From Zonotrichia leucophrys gambelii (lineage: Eukaryota; Chordata; Aves; Passeriformes; Passerellidae), in NCBI RefSeq assembly GCF_028769735.1, contig NC_088175.1, positions 496,001 to 560,000 of the forward strand: a stretch of DNA of 64,000 nt, read 5' to 3'. The translations under genes were made by a program, and so were the position numbers. This document shows, piece after piece, positions 50,577 through 61,700 of the stretch. A model generated the notes under the pieces. That model was not told the origin of the DNA, did no database searches, and was given only the letters and a program-made list of their open reading frames with translations. How positions within the stretch are numbered: position 1 is the stretch's first letter; each line of letters opens with the position of its first letter.

Positions 50577-50880
50577 AGAAAAATGGAATGGAATGAATTG
50601 GCTTGGAAGGAATCTTGAAGACCATCTAATTCCAACCCCCTGCCATGGGCAGGAACACCTTCCACTATCCCAGGTAAGTCCCATCCCACCTGGCCTTGAA
50701 CAACTCCAGGGATGATGCTCCACAGCTGCTTCAGGCAAACTGTTCCAGTACCTCACTAGGCACAGAGTAAAGAATTTCTTCCTAATATCTAATTAAAATC
50801 TACCCTCCTTCAGCTTAGGGCCCCTCCTCCTTGTCCCATCACTATGTGCCCTTGCACTATGCTGGTACATTGATTAAATT
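50577..50880 (-). mobile_element. CR1 LINE 3' fragment
   Basis: It contains ttggcttggaaggaatcttg, aagaccatctaattccaacc, catgggcaggaacaccttcc and ccttgtcccatcactatgtg. Confidence 0.92.
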
Positions 50881-51014
50881 GTATTCATATTACAACCCTC
50901 AGTAACAGAACTGTCTATATAAGGAGAAGGGCTTCAGCTGCGGATATTTCATGTACGGTTAAATGTTACCTGTGTGGATCATTAGGTTATAAACCTGCAT
51001 TGGTGACAGAGTCA

Positions 51015-51462
51015 TGTCACTGTCATGTTTTCTGAAAAATCCCTTTGCCAGGATTTCTTCTCCTGGCAAGTTGAGAAGCCTCAGAGGAAAATGCAAATAA
51101 CAATTATCTGATTGCTTCTCCTGTGTTTGCTGCTTTGGAATGTGGTCTGGACATTGTTTACCAGCTTATCAATGTTTGATTGGTTTCATGTGAATTGTTT
51201 TTACTTAACGACCAATCACCATCAGCTATGTCAGACTCTCTGAGTCAGTCACGAGTTTTTATTATTCATTCTTGTAAAGCCTTCTGTCAGTATCCTTCTC
51301 TTTCTTTAGTATAGTTTTAGTATAGCATTCTTCATATCATATCATATCATATCATATCATATCATATCATATCATATCATATCATATCATATCAGCCTTC
51401 TGAGAACATGGAGTCAGATTCTCATCTCTCACCTTGTCCTGGAGACCCTCACAAACTCAACA
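51015..51462 (+). mobile_element. solo TguLTR5-like LTR with perfect 6-bp target duplication and internal microsatellite
   Basis: It is 448 bp, tgtcactgtcatgttttctg to ctcacaaactcaaca, flanked by gagtca on both sides (51009-51014 and 51463-51468). Order on the plus strand: GATTGG and CCAATC boxes, TATA-like tagtatagttttagtatag, then an atatc expansion where relatives have the AATAAA segment, then gccttctgagaacatggagtc. It is in the opposite orientation to the other TguLTR5-like copies. Confidence 0.95.
51333..51394. repeat. (atatc)n microsatellite inside an LTR
   Basis: About twelve perfect 5-bp units, replacing the AT-rich ATATATAT/AATAAA part found in sibling LTRs. Confidence 0.95.
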
Positions 51463-54400
51463 GAGTCACTGTACTGTGACATGTGGCAAAAAACAAGTAA
51501 AAGAAGCCCAAAAACAAGTAGTAGAAGCCCAAGAACAAGTAATAGAAGCCCACACCTGTTTTAATAACAGCTTCCACTCAGGAACTTGTAGAGATCTAAA
51601 TATTTCCATAACACTACAATATTTTAATAGATATGCTCAGTGTAGAACTTTTATCTTCCCTGCCTGAAAACCAAAACAATAAAAAACAAAACAAACTAAA
51701 AACCACCCATCAAACCCAAACAACATCTTATCTGAAGTTGTTCTGCACAACTTAACTACTACCAAAAATTTTAACAAGTCTGGATATAAATAAATGGCAA
51801 ATAATCCCATGGAATTAGCCTTGTAAAAGTGGAGACATGCATTTGCTGCTCCTAACTTCATTTTGTAATTTACAAAGACAATATGTAATCACTGACCATC
51901 AACTGTCAGCCTTGATCTGATGATGATAACAGATAACTTCACTGTTTCTGAAGCTCTGGAAGAAATCCCTAACCCAGCAGCACTCCCTTGTCAAAAGCAT
52001 CACTGTAACTGACAGAGTAATCCACAAAAGACAGAAAACAGAAATCTGAATCATTATTTTACTCTATGCCAATACTTGCAAACGATAAAAGCACTCTGCC
52101 CAGCCTTTGACAATCTACTTTATTCCAGTAATGTCAGCTCAGATAAAACTCAACAGAGGAATCTGAAACGTATACAGCATCCACTGGAGCATCCTTCTTT
52201 TTTTTTCCCCTTTCTTTTTGTGTAGTAAAGTGTTCTCTGATAAAATATTGACACTGCAATATGTGAGCTAGCTGTGATAAACATTCAGGGCAGCTTATGC
52301 GGCTGCCAGCTCTACACTGCTGGAAACAAGGCACTCACACACCAAAAAAAGATTTGTGCTTCAACACTCTGACCCTCTGCTTCTGCTCTGCATCACAGAG
52401 ACTCCCAAGGTAATTCCAAGGAAATTCTGGCAACACAGAATTTTTTCTGCTTTAGAACAATCTAACCCCAAACTCTTGTTATGGTAATGAGGATTATAGA
52501 TCCTCAGTGACTGTGATAATGTGGCAAAACTCATCTAAGGACCATATATAATATATAAATATTCCAAATGTCATACTGATAAGCAAAAAGAATATCTCAG
52601 CACTATTTAAAAGAAAGAGATGGAGAATTCATCTCTTCTGTCCATCCAAGTATTGGCTCTTTTTACAATTCTTCAAAAACTTGTCACTACAATTGGTAAT
52701 TTTGACATCACTCTGTCTACAAGTGACAGAATCAAAAAAATCTACCCAAACATTGATTCCCCTGTTTAAGCGATTAGAATGTTTCTTCTGTGCTAGAAAT
52801 TTATTAAGGATCTATTTTTTGGAAAGCTGGGAAGAGCACAATCTAAGATGAAGTGGAGGTTTACATGAAGTCATGACCTACTTCACAGAACCAGCTTCTG
52901 GATGGCCAACCTGGGTTCAAAAGCACCCAGTGGTGATTTCCATGTAATCTGTGATTTGTATCCTTTTATTTTATCAGAACCCTCCTGCTCTTTAGTTTCT
53001 GATGATGAATCACAAGTGTTAGGTCAAGAAGAAAACTTTCAAAAAGTCAAAGAACCATGGCTCTGCATCACTGTCCTTCAGCAAAACAGCCGCAGTGGAA
53101 CACTGGGTCTGCACTGAGCAGAGGTGCTCAGGCCTTGGTTTAACACCTCCTCACTAAAGATCACACTGGTAACAACCTGCAGAGTCTTTTCTAACTGTGA
53201 GGGAGAAAATAAACAAGCAGTGCCTGTGATAACTCCTTCAGTGTATGTACAGTGAGATACACGAGTGGTGGTGCTCATTCCCAAGGAAAAGTCACCTTGA
53301 GGAATGCATTGTGCCCAGGGATTTTTGAAGTCCGCGTAGCACAATTTGAAATTGTGTTGTACAGCTTGGGTAATGGCTAGAGTGCTTCAGAGGCTTGGAT
53401 CCTCCCTGAAATGCAATGGAAACAGCACTTCCAGGGGTTTTGTAATTGTTAAGAAACATTTTTAACCACTTTTTACTCATAACTTCTGGTCAGGAGCCCT
53501 TTGCCACTGTGGCAGTGAGCAACATCACTGACCACAGCATGAGGAATTTTGTGGAAACAGTTAAAACTTGCCACACATGTGCCTCAAGAAAAAGAAGAGA
53601 GCAGCAAGAGACCACACTTAGCTCAAGGCAGTCCTGCTCTGGCAGAAGGGAGCAGATGAGAACTGCAGGCTCAAAACTGAGTTTCAGTCTGGACTGTCAG
53701 CTTCCAAGCTTCCCACCAGTCAGAGCAGCTGGTTCCCCACTAGCAAGAACTTTTTGTACTTGTTCTTCTTCTTCTTTCCCTTCCCCAAGCCAAGCCTCAA
53801 AGGTTTATGGATCAAGTCCTGTGCTGTATGAAATAATTTTATGGATGCTTTGTGGACTGTGGTATAATACAGAAAATTAAGTCCCTGTTATTAAAATTTT
53901 AGACACTATTTTCTCCTATGGAGTCATAACAGTCAAAGTATTTTCCTTTTGTGTATGTCTAAACATTCTATTAGCATGGCATCAGCATCTTTTGATACTT
54001 CTTTCATACCCTTGCTTAATTTGAATGAAACCAAATAGAAGCTACCTATTACTACTGAATTCAAGTGATTCCTGAAAAGAAAAAATTCTGGGATGTAGCA
54101 AGGTGGGGGCAAAGATTTACCTTTCCAAAGGTAACGTGTTGCAAGTGCTAAAAAGAGCATCATCTTCACATCAAATCAAGCAAGGTACGGGATCCAAGAA
54201 ACAACGTGCCAAGAGGCAATTTCTCAGCAAGATGTTAGCATCAGAACACAAAGTGAAGTGTCTGGAAGCAGAACTGCTGAGCTGCAAACAACCTGGGTGT
54301 GAGTCAGAGAACATTAGGACAGTGCCTGTCCACCAGGAATACAGACTTGATTGCATGTGACTTGTGTCAACTCTGGAGACATCAAGAGCAGAACATAAAA

Positions 54401-54595
54401 GCAAGGCAACAGAGATATTTCTAAATGAGCCATTCAGCCTCTAAGGCAATGAATCTGGCAACAACTCAAGTCTCAGGAGGAAAAAAGTCAGCATTCCAGG
54501 TTTGTGTTCCACCGTTACATCCTTCATTCATTTTTCTCAGGCAAAAGGTCACCGAAACATCATGTTTTAAATCATGAAAAGACACAATCAATCTC
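51463..54595. other. unique AT-rich sequence
   Basis: A caagtaaaagaagccc-like 21-bp unit is repeated about three times at 51490-51550 (acaagtaatagaagcccaag). A 144-codon plus frame at 53446-53880 has no domain or splice context and is not called. Confidence 0.5.
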
Positions 54596-54790
54596 CTTTC
54601 AAACTAGCCCATAACTTTGAAACCAGAATCCAATTGCCTGTTCAGGCTCATTAGTGTCTTTGGATCCTAATGACCCACTCAGTTGCAGTAAATGAAAAAC
54701 TAATCCTTGTTTTATGCCATTGGCCCAAAAGGATTAGCCAACTCTTGCTACCCCTGCAATCAGCCTTGCACTGGGGGGATTATGACCATC
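54596..54790. promoter_or_regulatory. cluster of GGATTA (OTX/CRX/PITX-type) sites
   Basis: Three TAATCC/GGATTA hexamers occur within 82 bp at 54701-54706, 54731-54736 and 54777-54782, beside cattagtg and cctaatgac homeodomain cores. There is no repeat. These are the K50 homeodomain sites used in retinal and pituitary enhancers, tissues where SIX6 acts; the link is inference. Confidence 0.3.
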
Positions 54791-56203
54791 TAATACTGTA
54801 AGTCTACACATTCCAATCTGTTACAATATGTAGCACTTAAAGCTTATTTCCTTGAAATACTTAAACGAATTAATGCTGTAGTGTAAGATTGTTTTCTTAG
54901 GATGCAGTGATTCACCTGCCCCTGCCCCCAAAGCCTGCATTTACCCACAAACATGCAGAGATGTCCTGTTACTGCCAAGACAAAGTTTTAATTATGTTCA
55001 TGGTCTTGAAATGAAAAATTCCAAACTATTTTTTTCTTTGCATAGAGCCCAGACTGGGGATGAAATGATGGAGAGGATTTCTATGGGGTTCAGTGCTGTA
55101 GTTTAAGAGGTAGTTAGAAATAAAGCCACTATTCTATACAACATTCTCTGATCTACTCTCTGGGTTGTAATTCCAGGTTTGTACCATTTGTACCACTACA
55201 GTTTTTCCAACTCAGAATTCTGGTTGCTTTTGCTAATCAGTGAGCAATTAGATGACCCTACATTATCATGACATAAACTTTTTGTTTTCCTCATTCACAC
55301 ATTGCCATTGACAATTCAGTGTGGTTAAGAGACAATTTTAACACTCTCAGTTGCCCTATTCATCCAGTTTTTCTGATATTAAATATAAATAACTCTTGTG
55401 GTTTTTTTCACCTTAAGTATTATACATAAACGAACAACAAAATTTGTCCTACAGAGCGTTATGCTGGGTATATGCACTTTAGATTGATATTCTTGGACTG
55501 AAGTTACAGAAAATTCATAAATTGCTCTGAACATGAAACTTGATTTTTGAGTGAAAACAGCTCGCTGAATGCCTTATTTCCTATTAAAAGTGGTGTCTGA
55601 AGGCATAAAACAGCAGTACATGCAAATAAATCTTACATTCCACAACCCCTGGAAGTCATTACAATAGTCTTTACCTCATAGTTTCTAAGTTAATTTTCTT
55701 AGTGTCAAACTTACACAGCAGTTGCTTATTTATCAGCCAAATATCCCTGTTTATAAACATGCTTTACATTTACATATCAGTAAAATAGTAGATGGTGCTC
55801 CAGATGTTATGCTACTTTAGAAATTAAAATAATTTTTTACAGTAAGACCACTTTACAGAACAAGGCAGATGTGTAGAAATGCTCTCTATGTTATTTCTGA
55901 TCAGAAAAATAACATTTCCATATAGCTGTTGTTTCTGTGGGAGAGAGAAAACAAAGCCATCCATGTCTTCCTCACCAATGCAGCAGAGTGTAAATTTCAT
56001 TAGTAAACTTCTTTAAAGTTTTTTACTTGAGAAATTCAAAAATTTATTTATTCAGGTATCATTGTATTTCCTACAAGGTTGGTGACACAAAATATTTAAT
56101 ATAATATTTATTAACCTAATGGAGTGTGGCACATTAGCTTTTACAAGCAGTATTTTAAGTGAAGTGGTTTTTTGTCAAAAACATCATTGAAACCTAAGTG
56201 GAA
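54791..56203. other. unique AT-rich sequence
   Basis: No repeat or gene is recognised. Open frames are very short. Confidence 0.5.
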
Positions 56204-56674
56204 TGTTGAAGTGAAGGGAGCGACCCATCTTCCTTGATCAGCATCTGACTCCGATTTATTGATCAACCAGGCACCTTTTATAACAGTGTTAATTCACTTC
56301 ATGCATATTGCAAAATCTGAGCTCCCAATAGGCTGTAGAGAAAACTTCAGCTCCTCCTTTTGTTTACAATACCTGAAGTTTGTTTATTGAAACCAAGATC
56401 AGTGTTCTCACCATGATATGAAAAGTTCTCAAAACCTTTATATCTGTTCCCAGAACGGCCATCTGTTCCCAGAGCAGCCAAGGACAGGATATCTGCCTGT
56501 TTTTGAGAAAACGGTCTGAGAATCTTGTTGTTTATATAAAAGGTGGCTGAGAACCTAATTATTTACAGAATCAAGCCCGGGAAAGGCTGCTTTACAGCAG
56601 GCTTCTATCTTTCCCTCAGCTAAGTACCTTCATGGCCTCTTTCTTTAAGCCATGTCTGAACCAGGCTCTCCACA
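56204..56674 (-). mobile_element. solo LTR with perfect 6-bp target duplication
   Basis: It is 471 bp, tgttgaagtgaagggagcga to caggctctccaca, flanked by gtggaa on both sides (56198-56203 and 56675-56680). On the minus strand: CCTATTGGGAG (CCAAT-type), GTTATAAAAGGTGCC (TATA), GATCAATAAATCGGAG (poly(A)) and a U5 ending TTCAACA. This is a textbook promoter-to-poly(A) layout. Confidence 0.95.
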
Positions 56675-57857
56675 GTGGAACAGCAAAGATACCAGGGCTC
56701 TAAATAAACATTTACCTTCTGATTAGGATACTCTTATGAGATTCAAAGTCCAAATCCTGCCCTGCTTATTCAAGAGGGGTTTTTGTTGTTAGTACCTTTG
56801 GGCTTGGCTGTGAGCCCGAACTCTGTTTTACTCCATGCTATCCAAGGAGGGAACAAAAAGGCACCCTCACCTGCAAGGACTCCCAGCACCAGGCACAGTG
56901 TCACCATATTGTCACTTTGCTGACAGCTGCACAGCTCTGAAGGGATTACAGCTCCCAGCTGCTGCTGCTTCTGCAGCTTCCTGGGCTGCAGCTCAGCTGC
57001 TCCCGTGTGGGATACCTGCAGTGCCTGGGGTTTGCTCTCCAGCAGGCCCTGCTGCACTGACAAGGGGATCTCTCTCCACTCAGCTTTCAGGCTAGAAATG
57101 GGTGTAAAATGTAATGGCCGAGTGTGTAAAGGGCAAACCAAAATTTGAGAGGTGTGCCAGTGTCAGCAACCCATCAACACAACTGCTATTGATTTATAGG
57201 CATAACCAGGGACCATTTCTAGGTGGAATTTGGCAGGCACCAATGAAAAAATCCCAGTGTGTATAAGCAGCTCATGGTCTTAGGCCTCAGAAAAGTATCC
57301 CAAATGCTGAGAGGTTGCCTCTTCTGAAGCAGCTTTCTCTGCTTTGCTATTAATCAGCCTATCCAATTTGTGTCAGACCTAGGACTGTGGTTTCTCCCAC
57401 TTCAACTGCAGCCTTGACTTCTACCCTGTAACATCTTAGGCATGGATAACAGAATTCATCAGGAAAAGTCTTTGGTCATGGAATAACTGAGCAAATAAAA
57501 TTAAACTTTTAGGTTTCTAAATGACTTCAGAATATTTATCAGCAGTGTAAAATAAAAGGCAGAGACTCAAATTTGCCTGTCTTAGGTTTTTCAGATTGAC
57601 AGGTATGCAGGAGATTAGAAAAACTGTCTCACTTCTTAGTAGCTGGACCTCAGCAAGATTTCACTAAAACTTCTTGATTCACTTCCAGTTTAAAAAAAAT
57701 ATCGAATTTTCACAAATCTCTAGGCCTAAAATTAGTCCTGAGGCATTTAGAAAATTGGCAGAAAAGAAACAGTGGCATAGATAAGCTTTTGGTCATTAAG
57801 GGGTTTGCAGGGCAGCAGAGGGGAAGGGACTCTGCTCCCCTTGAAATTTTGTAAGAG
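56675..57857. other. unique sequence
   Basis: A minus frame (56770-57141, 123 codons) ends with a leader-like MVTLCLVLGVLA stretch before a CAG/GTGAGG donor. No downstream exon is recognised, so it is not called as a gene. Confidence 0.45.
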
Positions 57858-57967
57858 GGAAAAGGAAAAGGAAAAGGAAAAGGAAAAGGAAAAGGAAAAG
57901 GAAAAGGAAAAGGAAAAGGAAAAGGAAAAGGAAAAGGAAAAGGAAAAGGAAAAGGAAAAGGAAAAGG
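57858..57967. repeat. (aaaagg)n purine-strand microsatellite, about 18 copies
   Basis: Perfect aaaagg hexamers over about 110 bp. All purine on the plus strand and mirror-symmetric, lying about 100 bp past the SIX6OS1 poly(A) signal candidate. Confidence 0.97.
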
Positions 57968-58071
57968 AGAGAGGAAAGGGAATGAAATGTTAAATATTAC
58001 AATTGCATCATTGTTCCACTTCAGATATTAAGAAATACCTACAAAACTTTAACATAACATTAATAAAAATG

Positions 58072-58505
58072 TTTATTTCAAATATTTTATGAATCAGCTG
58101 TTATACACAGAATACTCAAGAACATTGTCTTTAATTCAAATTCAGCTTTAACTGCTACAACAGTCATTCTTAATAACACAAGTAATCATACAAGAAAACA
58201 CAAGTTTATATCAGAAGCTCAATGTTCTCACAGATATTGACTTAACACACTACCCTAAAATGATATTTGTGTTTGTGAGTGCCAATTTAGCAAGAGCATA
58301 TAATAACAGTTTATGAACAAACACATTTCAAAGATAAGTAAGAAAATCTCAGAATGTGTGGTTGATGAACTCACTTTGCAGCAATTGCAATTATGTATTC
58401 TTACAAGAAATGGAAGGAGAAGAAATGCTCTGTATTTTAACTCAAGAAACTGGAAACATTTTTCAAGGCTAAGTTGGAAAATAATTTAAAGGAAGTCAAA
58501 GGTAT
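58072..58505 (-). other. C14orf39: SIX6OS1 3' UTR with poly(A) signal candidates
   Basis: Downstream of the stop on the minus strand, ATTAAA lies at 58130-58135 and AATAAA at 58072-58077. Both are within 440 bp of the stop. The region is AT-rich and free of recognised repeats. The exact cleavage site cannot be read from sequence alone. Confidence 0.5.
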
Positions 58506-58708
58506 TCAAAAGAATGTAAATGGCTTTGTATTTTGTGTGGAAGAATGAAAACCTTTCATAGAAGGAGACTGTGGTGATCTCTGATCCTGTCCAAATGCAA
58601 ATGAAAAACTAACATCATCTTTTCCATCTCCAAATGCATGAGAAGTTGATTCCGAGGGGGAGGGAAAGGCAAATGCAACCTCATTTTCTGGTTTCCCAAA
58701 GACACTTC
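58506..58708 (-). CDS. C14orf39: SIX6OS1 terminal coding exon with stop
   Basis: The acceptor is CATATAG. It codes for SVFGKPENEVAFAF at the start and ends TKPFTFF before TGA at 58506-58508. Phe alternates with small residues, with FGKPE, AFGDGKDD and FGQ motifs. This tail is the best-conserved part of the C-terminal half compared with mammals, so it is a strong identity anchor. Confidence 0.92.
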
Positions 58709-61700
58709 CTATATGGAATACAGATAATATTTGTTATTAGATTAAATCTGAGTGAATACTGCATTCAGCACATGCTTCTTTATTAACATTTTGTGCCAAA
58801 TATCCCACTGAGAATCACCCTACAGATTTGAGTGTATTGCTCCACCAGAGATGATATTTCCAGGGAGTTGTTATTAGAATTGACATGGGATAAAGTGTGG
58901 AGCACTTGAAGGGTTTACAACAACAGAACTCTTCTGCGTGATACATTTTGCAACAGAGGTGTTTGTAAACAGAATCTGCAAAAGTGTTTATTTAGAGAAA
59001 AATGTGATGACTCATTGAAATACTTGGACTTTGTCCTCTCCCTTGCAAATCCTCTCATTTTGCTTCAAACACACCTAACACTATCCTTATTTCTTTCTTT
59101 CTCATACCTCTTCTTTTCCATGATCCATCAGATGTTCAGAGCCCAACACACAAGGGTTGGGCTTTAACTAAACAAAAAGGTTTAGTTAAAACACAAATGA
59201 GCACAATAAACCACTGAGCTACATTATCACAGCTGAGCATCCTTCCAGACAACCAAAGGAGCTCTGTTAAGCTGGATCATGAGCCTGTCAGTCATGGGAG
59301 CACAAGCAGAAAAGAGCTGATATACACAAGTACATCTGAGTTTCAGACTTACCAATATCTTCATGTGAGGACAGAGAGTTCAGGTTTCCCACAGGATAAT
59401 TTTCCTCTGTCTGAAATGTAAATAGATTTTTTATTCAACAAATGAGAAAGGCAAAAGTAAACTTTAATGCTGATATGTACTTGCTTTTTTGTGAAAAAAA
59501 ACACTGTCTCAGTGAATGTTAGCAGTTTTACAAAATCTGGATTTAAAGGTATTTATCAGTCCCTAAAGTTGCAAGGTGAGTTCTTTGATCAAATGGGATT
59601 AATGATATTTACATGCAGCTGCAAACACTCTTCCTCCATTCTTCTAGGACAAAACCAGACTGATAACAGTCCAAAAGCTGACCTGACTTAATGCTGATTT
59701 TTAAACCAAAACTATTCAAAACTATTCAAATTGTGACATTTTATAAAACCTGCAAGCAACAACACAAATACTTCCTACTGAATAGAGCCTCATATTGCCA
59801 GCAAGAGTAGCAGGATAACCACTCTTCACTCTTAAAATGAGTTCTTAGATTTAAAATAGATGCTGAAATTCTTCAAAACTCCCATCTAACTTTAAAGAAC
59901 CCCAGATCTGCTACAGCCTGGTAAATTCTTGGTTTCTCATGCTGAGCAGGCACAACATATTGTGGGCTCTGACAGCACTGGGTGATTTTAAACACACCTC
60001 ATTCCTAAACAATGCACAAACCACACACCAGTGTGTTCTCTCCTACACACAGGTCGTGCTAAGCCCTGTCCTATGCATCTATCCTGGATCCCCAGTCATC
60101 TACCTAATAGCCCAGGAGAGGAAAAATTACTCTACCACACTGCAAAGAAAATGGAAGACCTGGATTCCATTCCCTGCTCCTTTTAGTTGCCTGCCTAGCT
60201 CCTCCATTTGAGTATGGCTAATCCATATTTGCTGTTCAGTAACCCTAATAGACTCTACTTTCTTCCCTTCTCACTGTTCTTCACTTCATCAAGACAAAAC
60301 CACACAGGAGAAGCATGTGTGCTGTGAATTCTGCTAGAGGACTTGAATTTTGCACTGTAACACTGAACCAAAAGCCTTTTGGTGAATTGAGTCACTGTAT
60401 GTTTGTACATGATCTATATGAGAGAGATTCAGAACCTAGACATTAAAAAAATGTTTGCTGCAAAGATAACCAGTCTGAAAAATCTCATTCAGTGTCAACG
60501 CTGTTTTGTTCACAATATTTGCTTTGTGCAAATGTAATGTTCACAATTGATCATTTTTTTACCTCATCAGATGAATTTGGTGCTCCAAACAGAGAAGAAT
60601 AAAATAAATTAAAGCCAGGTGACTTCTGGGTGAAGTTCATGTGAGAAAAGAAAGCAGGAGATTTTGATGTTCCTTCTTCACAACCTAAATTTTGAATGCT
60701 GTAAATACAGAAATGTAGAAACTATATTAATAGCTTTTTAAGTGGTGTAGATGGCTTTTTCCCTTCTATTATTTTCTTTTCCTCTTTTTTCACTATTTTA
60801 CATCCCCAAAGCTTTCATCAATAATTGCTTTTGGCATCACAGAACAGATAACACAATTCTTTAAAGTAAAGGGAGGTGGTGTTCTTACCAACTCCCTGCC
60901 CTCTTAACAAAACAACCAAAAAGCCTGTTAAAGACTGAAATCAGAGTGACAAATATTACTGCAGGAAAAGACAATGTGTATAATATATTTCTAAGCAAAG
61001 TACTGATCTTTCAAAACAGCTTCAACTGGAAATGATACTGTAGGAAGAAAACTTAATAAATATCAAGCATAACTCAGGAAAAAATTCTAAATATTTTCAG
61101 AAGAGCTTTCTAGAACATTATTTCATTACTATTTTTCAAAAAGGAGCAGAAATGCTTATACAATAACTTTGAGTACAAATTTTTGCACACAATTAAAATA
61201 AAAGTTGAAATCGTACGAGTCAAATAGAGGTGTTTTTGAGAAGTGTGGGTTTTTCCCCTTTAAGTCAGGTGTTTTAGGTGCTCTTAAGAAAGGTTCTGCA
61301 CTTTCTTCTTCTGTGGCAGGATTATCTTCATTTGGCTTAAAACCTGTGTGCACATCCTTTAAAAAGAAATAAATAATGATGTTTATAACATACAACATTT
61401 CCCAAATTATCATTAGTCCTTTTAACTGTAAATATGTTCTCAGTGGAGCCAGCACTGAGGCTCTTTATTTATAGTTCTGTGCAAGAAATGAATTTTAAAT
61501 GCAGACTTTTTTCAAAACATTTCACCAGCTCACATTAGTGAAAATGTTATGCACCAATTGACACTTTACCAGTTTCGTGCCAACTGAATCAAGTGTGTCA
61601 AAATACTTAGACTATTCTAAATAAACTTCTTACTCATGACACAAGAAAGGTTTTTCTTACTTGAGGTACATACAAACAGTCCATGTGCTCATCTGCTTCT

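Noticed and set aside
53446..53880. 144-codon plus-strand frame
   Set aside because: Composition is ordinary, no recognised domain, and no transcript signals around it.
57805..57993. Lys-Glu repeat protein frame
   Set aside because: It is only the translation of the aaaagg microsatellite, with no gene context.
1..58000. PPM1A or SIX-family exons in the desert
   Set aside because: No homeobox, SIX-domain or PP2C-like segments were seen in any frame I examined.
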